Shown piece after piece: positions 1-11,848 of a stretch of DNA of 64,000 bases. Each line of letters opens with the position of its first letter. Within the stretch, counting starts at the first letter, position 1. The notes under the pieces are model-generated. The model was not told the origin of the DNA, made no database searches, and was given only the letters and a program-made list of their open reading frames with translations. The stretch lies in contig CAUWAG010000013.1 of NCBI GenBank assembly GCA_963556695.1, forward strand, positions 1,178,001 to 1,242,000, written 5' to 3'. The stretch is from Anthostomella pinea (Eukaryota; Ascomycota; Sordariomycetes; Xylariales; Xylariaceae). A program made the position numbers and the translations under genes.

Positions 1-344
1 GGGCATCGCTGCCTTGAGCTCGTGGGCCGCTTGAGGGAAAGGAGCGGAACGGATGATCGGTGGCGATGGCCTCTGTGGCTGTAACCAGCTTATGCTCGTT
101 TGACCCCAAAGCTTCCAGATAGAGGAAGGCTGGAGTCAGTTCGATAAGATTCACATAAAGGATGGCTTTGTACGGCGTTGGTCGGGGCTGGTAGCTAGTT
201 TCTTCAGGACATCCAGGCTGGGTGTGGGTAAAGAAACTTTCAGTAAACTCACGGTTCGTAGCATTCTCGGGGTTCACGTTGAGGACAAACCAAGCGAGTA
301 TTGCGGCACCACATTTGTCACATGTTGCGAAAGACGCGGTGTTC
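1..344 (-). CDS. Possible 3' coding fragment running off the left edge, unknown
   Basis: On the minus strand one frame stays open from about position 344 to the window edge (about 114 codons) and reads like protein. It contains stretches such as YKAILYVNLIELTPAFLYLE and TATEAIATDHPFRSF. The frame is closed upstream by a stop at about 345-347 and has no usable ATG, so if it is real it is an internal or last exon. A good acceptor with a pyrimidine tract (tttacccacacccag, minus strand) ends at about 217, which would start the exon with PGCPEETS. I do not recognise the family, and the part of the gene left of the window is unseen. Chance open frames of this length occur, so confidence is low. Confidence 0.3.
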
Positions 345-869
345 AGTCAGATAAATCCTTGATCGATCTATCTGTCTCATACCGTCACTCTGCCAGACCT
401 AGAGATGTCCGAGAACGTGTCACCCGACCGTGCTACTACTATTCGTCCTTCCACAGCCAAGTCTAAAGATAGTGCGAAGCAGAGCCAAAGCCAGTAGCTG
501 AATCTCCAGATCTTGAGTCTCGTGATATCAATCCTGCCCAGATCCCACCATATACGTTCACCAAACACCACATATACGTGTCTCCCCGAAACTGGAATTC
601 CAAGTCTCCAGTAATGTGCGTCCGTAATTCCATGCTGAAGAGGGATCTCATCCCAGCTGATGCATCCGCATAATCAAAATGCAGAAAAGCTTGGCTCTAG
701 CAATGCAAACGCCGCAAAGTCTCGCAGCGTTGTGGGTATCTCAGTAATGCACAATGAGCGGAAACCGCCCAGAACGCCCATGGATACACTATTTGCTGAG
801 AATGAAATGGGAAAATGCAAGAAGGAGAATCGGCCAATACCTGTACCCAAAGACACTAATAAGCCAGCC
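345..869. other. No confident gene; 3' flank of the SNF2 gene
   Basis: Only short overlapping frames on both strands with no recognisable domain. Upstream exons of the possible left-edge gene could lie here, but no splice chain could be fixed. Confidence 0.4.
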
Positions 870-3800
870 TCACTTAAAGGGAGTCTTAGCTTGTGGGCGT
901 GATGGGATAGATGGAGACGTGGTCGAAGCAGCCGGCGGGGACGGCATTGGTGCAATCCGGCCTTGTTTCGCAACTGCGCTCCTAGCCCAGTCAGGAAGAC
1001 GAGCCTCTTTGCCATGTGAAGACTGCTTGGACTTTCTACGCTCCAGAACAGCTTCCAGAGCCTGCTTGTCGTCGATGCGATGTGACCTTGGCTGCTCATA
1101 GCTGAGGTCATTCCTCCTAGTAGTGAATGACATCTTGCGTAGAGCGACGTGAAGGTGCTATAGCAAGGGGGGAGGGTCTGTTAGCCGTGTATCGTTGGCA
1201 GGTTCTGTAGCCGTGTCATTGGCAGGCTCTGTTAGAGTAATACGTACCTCGGGGTCACCTCGGGACTCTTGGCTCCAGGAGGCTTTCTGTAATTCCCAGT
1301 CCGCGTCTTCCATCTGCTCCCAAGAATGATAACGTTGCGTAATGTCCGGTGGATCCATCTGAGCAAGATGCTGCGGCAGAATCGCACCCATGCAGACAGC
1401 CTCGACGAAGCGCGGAGATGATGCTGCGTTCATAACGGCCCATTTCGTTACGCCTTGTTGTTGGGCGTCCTGTTGCTCTGTTCGTGCCCACAGGAGCGCC
1501 GTGATCTCGTTAGCGATCTCTCGCCGGTGTTCTTGTTCATGTGGGGCAGCGTTAGCCGCGAAAGACCGAGACAGTTCTCCCTTAAAGGCTGCCTTGCTTT
1601 CCCAGTTCCTGCCATTCTTGTCTTCCTGGGGTTGGTTACGGGGGGGGGGAACCAACAGGAGCCCCAAAGTGCGTTGAAGCTCCGGGAATCGGCGGCATGG
1701 GGTGGTATGAAGCTGAAGCCGGGTCGGCATCATGCTGCACGGGAGCCAGAGCTGACAAGCTGTTGAATACCGGTGCAGCTGCAGCGTCTCTTGTATATGT
1801 AGCTGAAGAGTCCGTTGTCTGTGCAGCCGAAGCCGACACAGGCTGAGCAGCTTGAGTGTCGTTGGCAAACGCCAATGCGCCGATAGCTGCTGCTCCATTG
1901 TCCGGTCCAGTCAGGTCAAGGGACGTAGATATCAAAAGCTCAGGGGCTCCATTGGTACGACCAATCGTTAGAAACGCAGGCCGCGGAGGGAGCGGTTTTC
2001 CTGATCTGCGGGCCTCGTTTTCGGCAAGGATCTGCGCTGCCTCTTTAGCATCCTCCTCTGGTAGCACAGCATCCTCAAGCGCTTCCTCTTCGAAGGTATC
2101 CCACATCGTAATGGAGCTGATGCCCTTTGCCTGACGATCCAGGACCTTGTCGAGAACGGAGTCCTTGCCCCGATGTTCTTCAAGATCCTTTTGCACAGGG
2201 TCCGTAGCAAACCCAAAGCCCTCGGTAAACTTTTGAGCTTTTGGAATTGGGTTCTTCTCGTCAACCACTCGGGACGCCAACTGCATCTTCCAGATAGCCT
2301 GGTTGAGCATCTTCTCTTCGTAAGTACCACCGCAAATGAAGCGGTAGACGAAAACAGGTTTTGTCTGACCGATGCGATACGATCTACCGACGGCTTGTTG
2401 TTCGAGCTGAGGGTTGAATTTGGAATCAAAGATGATGACGCGGTTGGCTCCGGTAATGTTCAGCCCAAGGCTACCAGCTGTGGTGGAGATGAGGAACAAA
2501 TCAGCCTTGCCCTTGTTGAATTGCTTGACCATATCCTGACGCATTTCCATCTTCGTAGTGCCATCCAGACGCTCTATGGTGCACTTCTTCTTGCGCAGGA
2601 TTCGTTCAAGGTAGTCGAGGCAATATATAGAATGCGAGAACAAGAGAATCGAATCGCCCAGTTTCTTGCAGGACTCGAGTATGTCGATGAGCAGCGGAAC
2701 CTTCCAGGACAGTGAGAATTCGTCAATATTCATGTCCGTTTCCGCGTTCGCCAAGAGGGGCATCTCCTCGCTGATGAGTGCCGGCGTCATGGTGGCACGG
2801 TCATTCTCATCCTTGGATGTGCGGTCCGGGTTCTTCAAGTCCCTCATCTTGTTGAGCAACACAAAAGGATGGGCGCAAATGAGGCCCAGGTCGTTGACAG
2901 CAGCGAACGCTACTGCGAGTTTTGATGTCTTCTCTCGATAATGGCGGATATAGATATCGTAAGCCTTGCGCTGCAACTCCGCGAGAGGGACCATGATCAC
3001 AAACTCCTTCTTTATCGGGATGTCCTTTTTCAGGACCGATATGGTGATCCGACTGATTTTCGGCGCAACTTCCGACTTGAGAACATGCAAAATTTTCAAG
3101 GCCTGCCGGCGCTGATAAGGCGTGCTGTCCACGCCAAGTCCCTCCTTGATGGGGTTTGCATACATTTGCCGGAATTCGCGGAGATCACTGAGGTAGTGAG
3201 GGGCCACCCAATTGATCATCGCATAGTACTCTTCGACGTTGTTAGCCAATGGCGAGCCGGTCAGCGCCAACCTGCTTTGTGTTCTGAAGTTTGCCGTAGC
3301 AATGTGTACTTTGGACTTCGGATTCTTAAGCAAGTGTGCCTCGTCTGCCACCACGATATTGGGGCCGTCCATGAAGACTTCGTGCATATCTTCATCATCG
3401 ATGACGGACTTGAAGAGATTGTAACCGATGATCAAGACACCGCCTCTTTCAGACCAGGATTGTATAGCCTCTTCTCGGGCTCTAATACTAAGCATCTGCT
3501 CGATCTTGTAGAACTCTCCGAGAGTGTGTTCTTCGGGTGACCACCGAAGCAATTCATCGAGCCAGTTGTTGACGAGTCCCGGAGGACAAAGGACGAGCGT
3601 CTTGGATACCTTTAGGTCTTTAGGGATCTGGGAAGAGATGGACGGATCGTCAGACTCTGCAGCTTGAGAGATGGCGACCAGGAGGGTTATTATCTGCATG
3701 GTCTTTCCGAGTCCCATAGTATGAGCCAGCAGACAGCCCTGTCTTGTCTTGGCGTCCACAATCTGGTTCCACATGAACCTTACTCCTGTAACCTGATGGT

Positions 3801-6800
3801 CCTTGATCTGTCGTGCGATCTCGTTATGAACGTAGACGAAACCTTGCTCATCTGTCTTACTCTCGTTGATGATTAGACGGCTCTGGCTGCCTATGCCCAT
3901 TTCGCCCTGGGCTTGGAGCCTCTCGCGCAATATTTGTCGTCGATGTGCCTGTTCCGCAAGCCGTACTTGGTCGCTCTCTCGAAGATTTGCGGCTTCTCGG
4001 TTACGGACGGGTGTCTTGTGTTTGGGCTTTTTCGATGAAGGCTCTTCGTAGGCGTCGCTGTCCGTGTCACTCTGGGCCGCAGAATCAGCTCTCTTGGCAG
4101 CGGCCTTGCCCTTCTTTTTCTTCTGGGGAGTCACAACAAGAGGAGTCGCTTGCTTCTCACTCCTCGCCCTCTTCTCCCTCTTGCTGCCAGATCCCTTCTT
4201 GCTGCCTAGTGTCCCAGAGCTCCATTCAAACCGGTCACTCAGCCTGGCAAGAAAGTTGATGAGACCTTCCCAGACGGGCGCGAGGTCATCGTCTCGAAAA
4301 GCTCGGAGTCTTTGCCTTTGCTCATCGTTCAGACTCTTGTAGCGGCCGGGTCTATAGAGAGTATCATCCTTGTACATTTCAAACATGCGGATTATTGTGT
4401 ACGCCACCAGGTCGTCCTTCTTCTCATTGCTGTCGTATGGAGCTTTCGGAAATCCACCACAGTCTAGCGCTGGAAGTATAAGATCCAGCCAGATCTCCGT
4501 CCATGGCCTCGTCGTAGCAAGTTTGAAGATCAAAGAGTAATAGGGCGCGTCCATCTTGGCTAGCTCGGTGGCTATTCTCTGTTCTCTTGGCTCCACGTCG
4601 GAAATTGTCATTATCAATGGGGACTGATCGACTTGGTCTCTGGTCGACCTGGGGCGCGGCGCGAAATGCTGTTCCTTGCCCTTGGAGTGTGGCTGTGTTC
4701 GAGGCGTGGAAGCTTGGCCGCGCGGGGTGGTGAGATCAATAACATGGCTACGCGGTTTAGAGGGTGTCTTGGGGTGGCTGGCGGCAGCCTCCGCAACTGG
4801 TACCGCTCGCGTCGAGCTTGTAGTTCCAGCATGGCCGTTGGTATGAGCTCCGATGATAGGGTGGTCTTCCGCCGTAGCTTTCGCAGCTGATAAACCTCTG
4901 GTCAAGGTTGTATTTTCAGGAGCCATCGGATGATCATCGTCATGAACTCCATTGATAGCGGGCTCTTCCGCGGCAGTGTCCGCAGCTAATATGTCTCTGG
5001 TCGGGCTTGGAGTTTCAATATCCATCGGATGATCATCCTCATGACCTCCACTGACAGCGAGCTCTTCCGTGGCAGCGGGAGGGTCCGTCTCGTCAGGTGT
5101 CTTCGTAGGCAGACACCCTCCAGCTGTACCATTGCGAGGGACGTCCTCGATGGTGTCCATGAGGCCATCTTCAACAGTGTCCATGAGGCCATCTTCAACC
5201 GTATCCATGAGCAAGTCCTCATCACCTTGGCCATTTGGCTGAACCTCGTCATCGGTAATGAAATCGTCGATATCACCTCCAGACTCACTCGTCAATGTTT
5301 CCTCCTCATCTCCAGACATAGAACGGGGTGCACGAGGTCTCGTATTTGCAGTCCGAGGCAGTCGCTGGGGCTTTGCTGGTTCTCGTGGAGATCCCAGCAC
5401 TCCAAGTAGCCATGAGGAATGCTCCTTGTATTCAACGGTCGCTTCCAGAACACCTGTAGTGCGCTCTAATTCGGCTGCGTTGCGCCACTCTCCTTTAGAG
5501 AGGAAGTTTTCGCGATACTTTGCCAGCCGATCCTCGAGTCCGCGCAGGTCTTTCTGAGCTTTGGTGATAGCTGCTCTGAGACCATACCTTCGGGCATCAT
5601 TCCACAGCCGATTCGCCTTGCGAACCAGCTTTGGCAGTTTGTGCTCTTTCCAATTGGAAGCGTAACGAGCAATGGCCTCGTCAAGCACAGCGTTCACTTC
5701 GTCGGCAGTGAGGCCTTTGGCACGGCCATCACTGATTGCCTTCTGCTGCTTTTCGGCTTCAATCTCCCTCCAAGTCGCAGAGTCGTACTCTTCGTCATCA
5801 TCCGATTCACCATAAAGTGGCAGGACTTTATCGTTATCTGGATTGTTGGCACCGGGGATCGCATCAGCCTTGTGCGGTCGGGCTGGTTGATAGCCTCGGC
5901 GATTTAGAAGACGACGTTTCATCACACGATGTGTTTGGATGAGGCGTCCAGGAATGAGACTCGCTCTGCCCACGAAGTTTATCTCCCGGTCATCAGTCGT
6001 GAACTGCCTTTGCTCATCTGGGGTACCTGCGTCCATGATATCAAACCTGGTAAACGCCTTGCTTCCAAGATATGCGCCAAAGCCGTCAGTGTCCACCCTT
6101 GCACCGACGTGAGAGAACTTCGTAAGAACATCAGCTTCAGTCTGGATGTTGCGGTTGATCTCGGTATTAACCTCTGCTAAGATCAGGCTTGGAGCAAGTC
6201 GCCGTTTCTTTGGCGCAGGTTCCTGAGTAGCTGTGGTAGAGACGTCATTCTCAGTGGCATCAGGGCCAGTCGCATCAGGGCCCGTCGCATCTGGGCCAGT
6301 CGCATCAGGGTCAGTCGCATCGGGGATAGTCGCATCGGGCTGATGATTCGCGCTCGATGCCATGGTTTCCAGAGAAGTAAGCTGGCTTTGCAGCTTCTTA
6401 GCCCTGTTAGGGTGGCCAGCCTTGTCTACTCCGGCTGCAACACCGGGTGTATGGTCGGTGATAACGCCATGGTTCGTGATAGGCGCGCTGCTTGAGGCAA
6501 CAGATGCGAGGCCGTTCTCCAGTCTTTCCTTTCCCTTATCCACGTGAGGCTCGTTGGATTCGTTGACTCCGTCAGCTTCGTTATCAGAGTTCAATTCTGA
6601 AGCTTGTCGTTTTTGGTCGAGTCGATACTGTTTGCTGCGCAGACGGATATTCTGGATGGCATTCTTGAACGTAGACTTGTGCTTCAGAATCTTGATACCC
6701 AACTCAGCACACAGTTCTGCCTGGTCGTATGTCAAGAGGACTTCACCATCCACTTCATGGTTGCGAAGCGCAGCCTCAAGCTGTTCAGTAGGCGGAAGTC

Positions 6801-6903
6801 TCAACGGTGCTGAAGGCGAAGCCCATGATCGATTGGCAGAGCATAGTTCCTGCACAACTCTGTCAACGTCCCAGTACCATGGATCATCCATGTTGGTGGC
6901 CAT
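870..6903 (-). CDS. SNF2-family ATP-dependent helicase/remodeller, ATRX/ARIP4 (RAD54L2)-like, with a frame break
   Basis: Nuclear DNA-translocating ATPase of the Rad54/ATRX branch by motifs. From the start at 6903: a SAM-like N-terminal segment (about residues 8-92), long acidic disordered regions with PDATG and EDGLMDT repeats, and a Lys-rich nuclear-localisation-like stretch. The SNF2 ATPase lobe follows, with Walker A MGLGKT near residue 1060 and DEAH near 1186, then the helicase-C lobe (about 1420-1530) with QAVGRSYRIGQ. The main frame stops at 1636 just after a run of ten C (minus strand; plus 1640-1649). The next frame continues with convincing protein (about 130 codons) to a donor GTACGT at 1247. 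A 90-nt intron (1158-1247) then leads to a last exon 870-1157. With nine C the product would be about 1980 aa. Remodeller identity is firm; the exact subfamily is inferred. Confidence 0.88.
5136..5211 (-). repeat. In-frame tandem repeat coding EDGLMDT units
   Basis: Three near-identical 24-bp units inside the SNF2 gene encode an acidic 8-residue repeat (VEDGLMDT). It lies in the disordered N-terminal half before the ATPase and is likely length-variable between strains. Confidence 0.75.
6256..6339 (-). repeat. In-frame 15-bp minisatellite coding PDATG/PDATD units
   Basis: Five to six 15-bp units encode consecutive PDAT(G/D) pentapeptides in the SNF2 protein's disordered N-terminal third. Units differ by single bases, suggesting slippage or unequal exchange. 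Confidence 0.8.
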
Positions 6904-9153
6904 GGGTCTGCTCTAAGGCATCAAATGGAGAGGCAATCCTCTGCAAGGAAGGCGTTCAATTGCTCCTAGACAGGGTCAGCAAGATAGGTTCTGTTTGTGC
7001 TGGGATAGAGATGAAACGCAGGTGAGGAGTGTAGGTTAATTGATCTCATTGAACTGGAGTGAAGTCGATCATAAGTGCAGGGTAAAAACTTCTCAAAGAT
7101 TGGTGTGAAGTCGGCGCGGGGTCAGCGTGAAGCAGCATGAAGCAGCGTAAGTGGTAGGGAGCACCACAATAATGAGATCGCCGCGAACAGGCCGTGGCGT
7201 CTCTTTTGTGTGGCAACAAACTCGACTATCAAGCCAAAGATATTGCTACCTCAGATGTCGCAATATGGGAATGGCAAAAGAAAAGCCGTAACTTACCTGG
7301 AGGGTGGACGCAAGAGGCTAGGAGCATGTGGTGCCGCAGTCTATGCCTGTATGTGTCTTTCGTCCAGAGTAGGGAATGCCTCTAGGTCGGGCTACCCAGA
7401 TGGTCGATGAAGAAGATTGGCGTTCCACGAAGCTGCAATTGCACGGTGCGCAAGCGTAAGGGTGCAATGTGCGTGGGAGGTGCGACTGGAGGCCAAAGAG
7501 GTGTAGATGTCGGATTTCGTCCAGAGATTCTTTCCAGGTGAAGACACGATGGAGTACCAGAATCTCAGGGCCCATTGACAAATGATCCAGGCAACTGCAT
7601 TCAGAGTAGATCTCTTTCGTCCACTGACCGAGGTAGTGTATCCGCCTGAACAGGTCCAGCAAACATCAGGCCGCGGCAAGGCGAAAGTAAAAGGACCTCG
7701 ACCTTTCCTCTGGGATGATGGGGATACCAGAGATCAGATCCGGAAAAGAGATTTGTACCGCAATATATGGAGGCGATCGAATTGGGAGGAAGGTGGCAAG
7801 TGGTTTCGTTGTTGTGATGAAGTTGGAGGTGGAGGCGCAGGTTCACGATGTTTGAGGAGATGCAGGTGGATTGCGACTGCCCCCGGGTTGGAATTGGGTG
7901 CCTTAGGTACGAGTCTTTTGTCGAGTCTTTGCGCAACTGAGAGAGACGAGGTCTTGGTCTCGGCAGCGTCTCGATCGGGTGTGTGGCCGGCGTGCGCGGG
8001 TGCGTCGTGATATCTGGTGCTCTGCCCTCCAACGCGATTCCCATTAAATTTGGAAGTGCAGCATTCGGCGCATGGCTATGATGATGCCTCCTTCTCTTTT
8101 CCAGGTATAACGCAAGTCTTGAATAACCCCAATTGAACTGAGTATTGGAGAGTCGCATAAAGAGAAGCAGATAAAAATAAGAGAACGTGGGTATGTACAC
8201 GGCGAGTTGGTGAAGCTGCAAAACCACTTGCAACAATGGACGTGCAACACCTCGTGCTTGAATGCACGCACGCGCCTGGCACTGTCCCGCACTGGAAGCC
8301 GGTCGCGACGCGGCAGGCGTCAATGGCAGACAGGGCCCGGGATGGGTCAAGTGGGGTATCACGTGACTTGAGCTGCCTTGATCCTCATCTTGGGGTCAAG
8401 AGAGGTACATAAAAATATATTCCAAAGTTCTCGCTGACCAGCACGAAGACCCCAGTACAGGTGATTCAGAAGTACTTTGCATGTTCCTTCCCATGTTGAA
8501 GATGGGCGTAGGCGAAGTGGGGGCGGGGTAGTGGGCCCTGGAATCTGCATGTGGAATATCTGCCAGCTGTCAGCATCGGCTCGCACTGGTAGGTACCTGC
8601 ACTTTTGACGTAGACCCGGTGCATTCACATACATTTCATGCATTACCTCCAGTCGGTGGATGAATGAAGCATGTAAGCATTGGTTGAATGGAACAATGGG
8701 TCATACATTGAGTAGTATACTGATAGAAAAGTGTCGACCCCTCAATGGATCACCGGCAATAGTAGCAGCACGCTGCACCGGTGCCGGTCGGACGCTTGAG
8801 CCTACGGTGGGGCCATCCGAACAGACATGAAGTTTGGATGATTAAATTGATTGCATAAGCCACGATACTGCCTAGTGTTCATCCTTGCCCACAGCCTTCT
8901 TAAGAGCATCACCAGGATCACCACTGGGGTCATCACCAGGGTTACATTCTCTTGTAGATGTTGCACTCCTATAGCGGTAGGTGTGTCCTGCAAGTTTATT
9001 CCAAGTCTACCTATCAGAGACTTAGTCTCGGTATATCCATCTGAAATCTTCAGTCTTGAGATCTGAGACTGTCTCAGAGCCAAGACCTTCGATCCAGCGG
9101 CCCAAGCCCCGAGCCTCATATCTCATAACTTCTATCTGACGCCACTCTCAGCC
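6904..9153. other. Intergenic, divergent promoters of the SNF2 gene and GSH2
   Basis: 2.2 kb between two divergently transcribed genes. Several frames up to about 250 codons are open but low in complexity (His/Pro/Arg/Ser-rich on the minus strand, 7601-8362), with no recognisable domain and no matching splice chain. I see no supportable gene. Confidence 0.5.
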
Positions 9154-10856
9154 ATGGCTGACTACCCCCCTGATGTCACCCCTAGCGAAGGCGACAGACT
9201 CGCCGAGGTCATCAAAGATTGGTCACTTGCTCATGGGTTGACTGTTAAACCACCTCCAACCCTCATATCTGCTGAAGCAGACCCCAAGGGAATCCTCGCA
9301 ACCGCCGTTCCGGTTACCCTGTTTCCCAGCCCATTCCCGCGGGTCTGCTTCGACCAGGGGATCGCCGTCCAGCAGGCATACAACGAGTTGTATGCATCCA
9401 TCAGTCAAGATGAGGACTTCCTTGCTCAGGTTGTCAAAGAGTAAGTTTATTGCGTTCAAGCAGCACGGCGCGCCGTGACGTGTGAGAAAACGGGGGCTCA
9501 CGGTATGTAGAATAGGCGACAGCGACGATTACATCACGGAACTGTGGAAAGTGCACTTGCGGGTGAAGCAGGAAGGCTACGTTCAAGTAAGTGACTCGCT
9601 GCAATGATACGCGGCATTTTCACTGATTGTATGCAGAGCAAGAGTCTCGGGCTCTTCCGGTCTGACTACATGGTTCATCAATATGCTGCCGGGTCGACAC
9701 CACAGATAAAGCAGGTCGAGTTCAACACCATTGCTTCGTCGTTCGGTGGTCTCTCGTCACAGACGTCCCTTCTTCATAAGTATGTGGCCCTCCATCCAAA
9801 GCAACAACACCATGTTGACCGTCGTCTAGGTACCTTGCGTCCAACGAGTATCCGTGGTTGGAGAAGTCAATCAAGAGGAACTCGTTGCAACTGCCTCAGA
9901 ACCAGAGCGCAGCGGGCCTGGCCAATGGCATTCGCCAGGCCTTCATCGAGTACGGACCTTCTGCCACCAATCACGAAAGATGTGTCATTTTCCTCGTTCA
10001 GGGGGGTGAGAGGAACATATTCGACCAGAAACACCTCGAATTCGAGCTGCAGAAATCAGAAGAGCCAATCATACCTGTGTTTCGTCTTCCGTTCGCAGAG
10101 ATCATGCAGCACACCAGCATAGCCGAAGGGGCAGGGCGCCAGCTGTTGTACCGACCGCCACAACTGCCTGCCCACACCTTTGAGGTTTCCGTGATATACA
10201 TGAGGTCAGGCTATGGCCCAGGTGACTACCCTGACCAGTCTGCTTGGGAAGCCCGCTATCATCTGGAGAGGTCAGCAGCCATCAAGTGCCCGACGGTCCT
10301 CACACAGGTTGCCGGTACCAAAAAGGTCCAACAGGTTCTGGCAACGCCCGAAACACCATCGAATCCTTCGATCATCGGTCGCTACATGACTGCAGGCTCG
10401 GCCTCCATTTCCAGCTTGACGTCTACCTTTACCAACATCTACCCCCTGGACGAGACAGAGGCTGGTCTCAAGGCACGGAAAATCGCGATGGACCCCGAGC
10501 TCTGCAAGGCTTACGTCCTCAAGCCCCAGCGAGAAGGCGGTGGGAACAACGTCTACCGCTCGTCGATCCCTGGTTTCCTCAAGACCGTACCAGAGCCGCA
10601 TTGGCCATCCTACATCCTCATGGAACTGATCACGCCTCCGCCGGTATTCAACACCATCCTGCGCAGCGGCCAGCTGGAACATGGAGGCGTCATCTGCGAA
10701 CTTGGCATATATGGCGCTTGCATCTGGGACCAGCAGGCCAAGACGATATCGCACAATGATCAAGTTGGGTATCTCCTACGAACGAAGGGTGACAAGAGCG
10801 AAGAAGGGGGCGTTGCTGCTGGGTTTGGATGCATGGATAGCTGTAGTCTGGTCTAA
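9154..10856 (+). CDS. GSH2: Glutathione synthetase
   Basis: Joins gamma-glutamylcysteine and glycine with ATP to make glutathione, the second step of glutathione synthesis; cytosolic. Four exons give a clean 510-aa frame: 9154-9440, 9511-9586, 9637-9779, 9830-10856, all with GT...AG introns of 50-70 nt. Family signatures of eukaryotic glutathione synthetase are in order: LFRSDYM and EFNTIASSFGGL (substrate and Mg/ATP site) in exon 3, the glycine-rich ATP loop QREGGGNN in exon 4, and the C-terminal alanine-rich lid EGGVAAGFG a few residues from the end. The length fits the family (about 470-510). The start codon is the first ATG of the frame. Nothing is broken. Confidence 0.96.
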
Positions 10857-11848
10857 CCTGGCTGCTGGAAGGGTTGTTGTGATAGATACAGATGGATAGA
10901 TGCATGAGGCGGACATAAATATTGCACTTTCTTGATATCGGCTGCTGTTCATAGCACTCATGTTGCTCGTGTTGCCTGGACAGGGGTATCGAGCATTGGT
11001 GCCATCCTCTATTAGTGGAATAATCAGTCTGGAAAGGGCTTATGCTAGTAGAATAAGCTTGAGCTATCTACATATCTTCCTGATTACAGCACTCCCAGCA
11101 TCACTCAAAGTATCACCAACAGTATCATCGACAGTATCATCCACAAAAGTTCTATCGCATTTTGTTACCCAGATACTACCTCTGGCCAAAAGGGACGGGA
11201 TGACCCCGCAGCGATGGGAAAACTATATCCCAATGACTTGGTAAGATCGCTCTGATGACTCAGGCTATCGTATTGGTAATCAGCGACTCCGACCAGTACA
11301 CTGCTGCGCCGCATAGTAGAGGAAGCTCGAGAAGGGGACCATATCACTCGGGGGTGGTCAAAGTTTCCTCCGGGTGGATAATATATGCCAAGTATATACA
11401 ACAGCGTATAGTCACTACATATGCTTTAACATACAGGCAGGAAATAAAGACGGGTTGGGACGGGCTAAAAGTCTGACCACCCCGGAGCGAAGTTTGACCA
11501 CCCCCGACTATGTTCCCCCGAGAAGGGGTGAATAGCGAATACGTGCTTTACAGTATGCAAGGCAAGCCAGTACGGATTCCATCGCACCTTTATTTCCACC
11601 TGTGAGTGGTCAACAGTGGCTCGGTAAGCTGTTCGCAACATCCACGGGATTCCTTTCTGGACCATGTTGGTTGAGGTCCCCCCAGTCAAGCAAACAGCGT
11701 GGGAATGAAAAGTTATAAAGTCACAATGGACCCGCCCTTTTGAAGTGTGATACATTAGCCCCCTCTGAGCCCGATCTTCGAGCATTGTCTCACTCATCTT
11801 TGAGAAGTTGGATATCGACTTAGCCAGCCTACCCCAGACAAGAAGGAA
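10857..11848. other. Intergenic between GSH2 and the NmrA-like gene
   Basis: About 1 kb with no convincing gene. Around 11026-11046 it carries a partial match (TGGAATAATCAGTCTGG) to one arm of the inverted-repeat element found near STE3. Confidence 0.5.

Noticed and set aside
7601..8362. 253-codon minus-strand frame
   Set aside because: Composition is His/Pro/Arg/Ser-rich without domain or periodicity, and it overlaps an equally long plus-strand frame; a promoter region is more likely.
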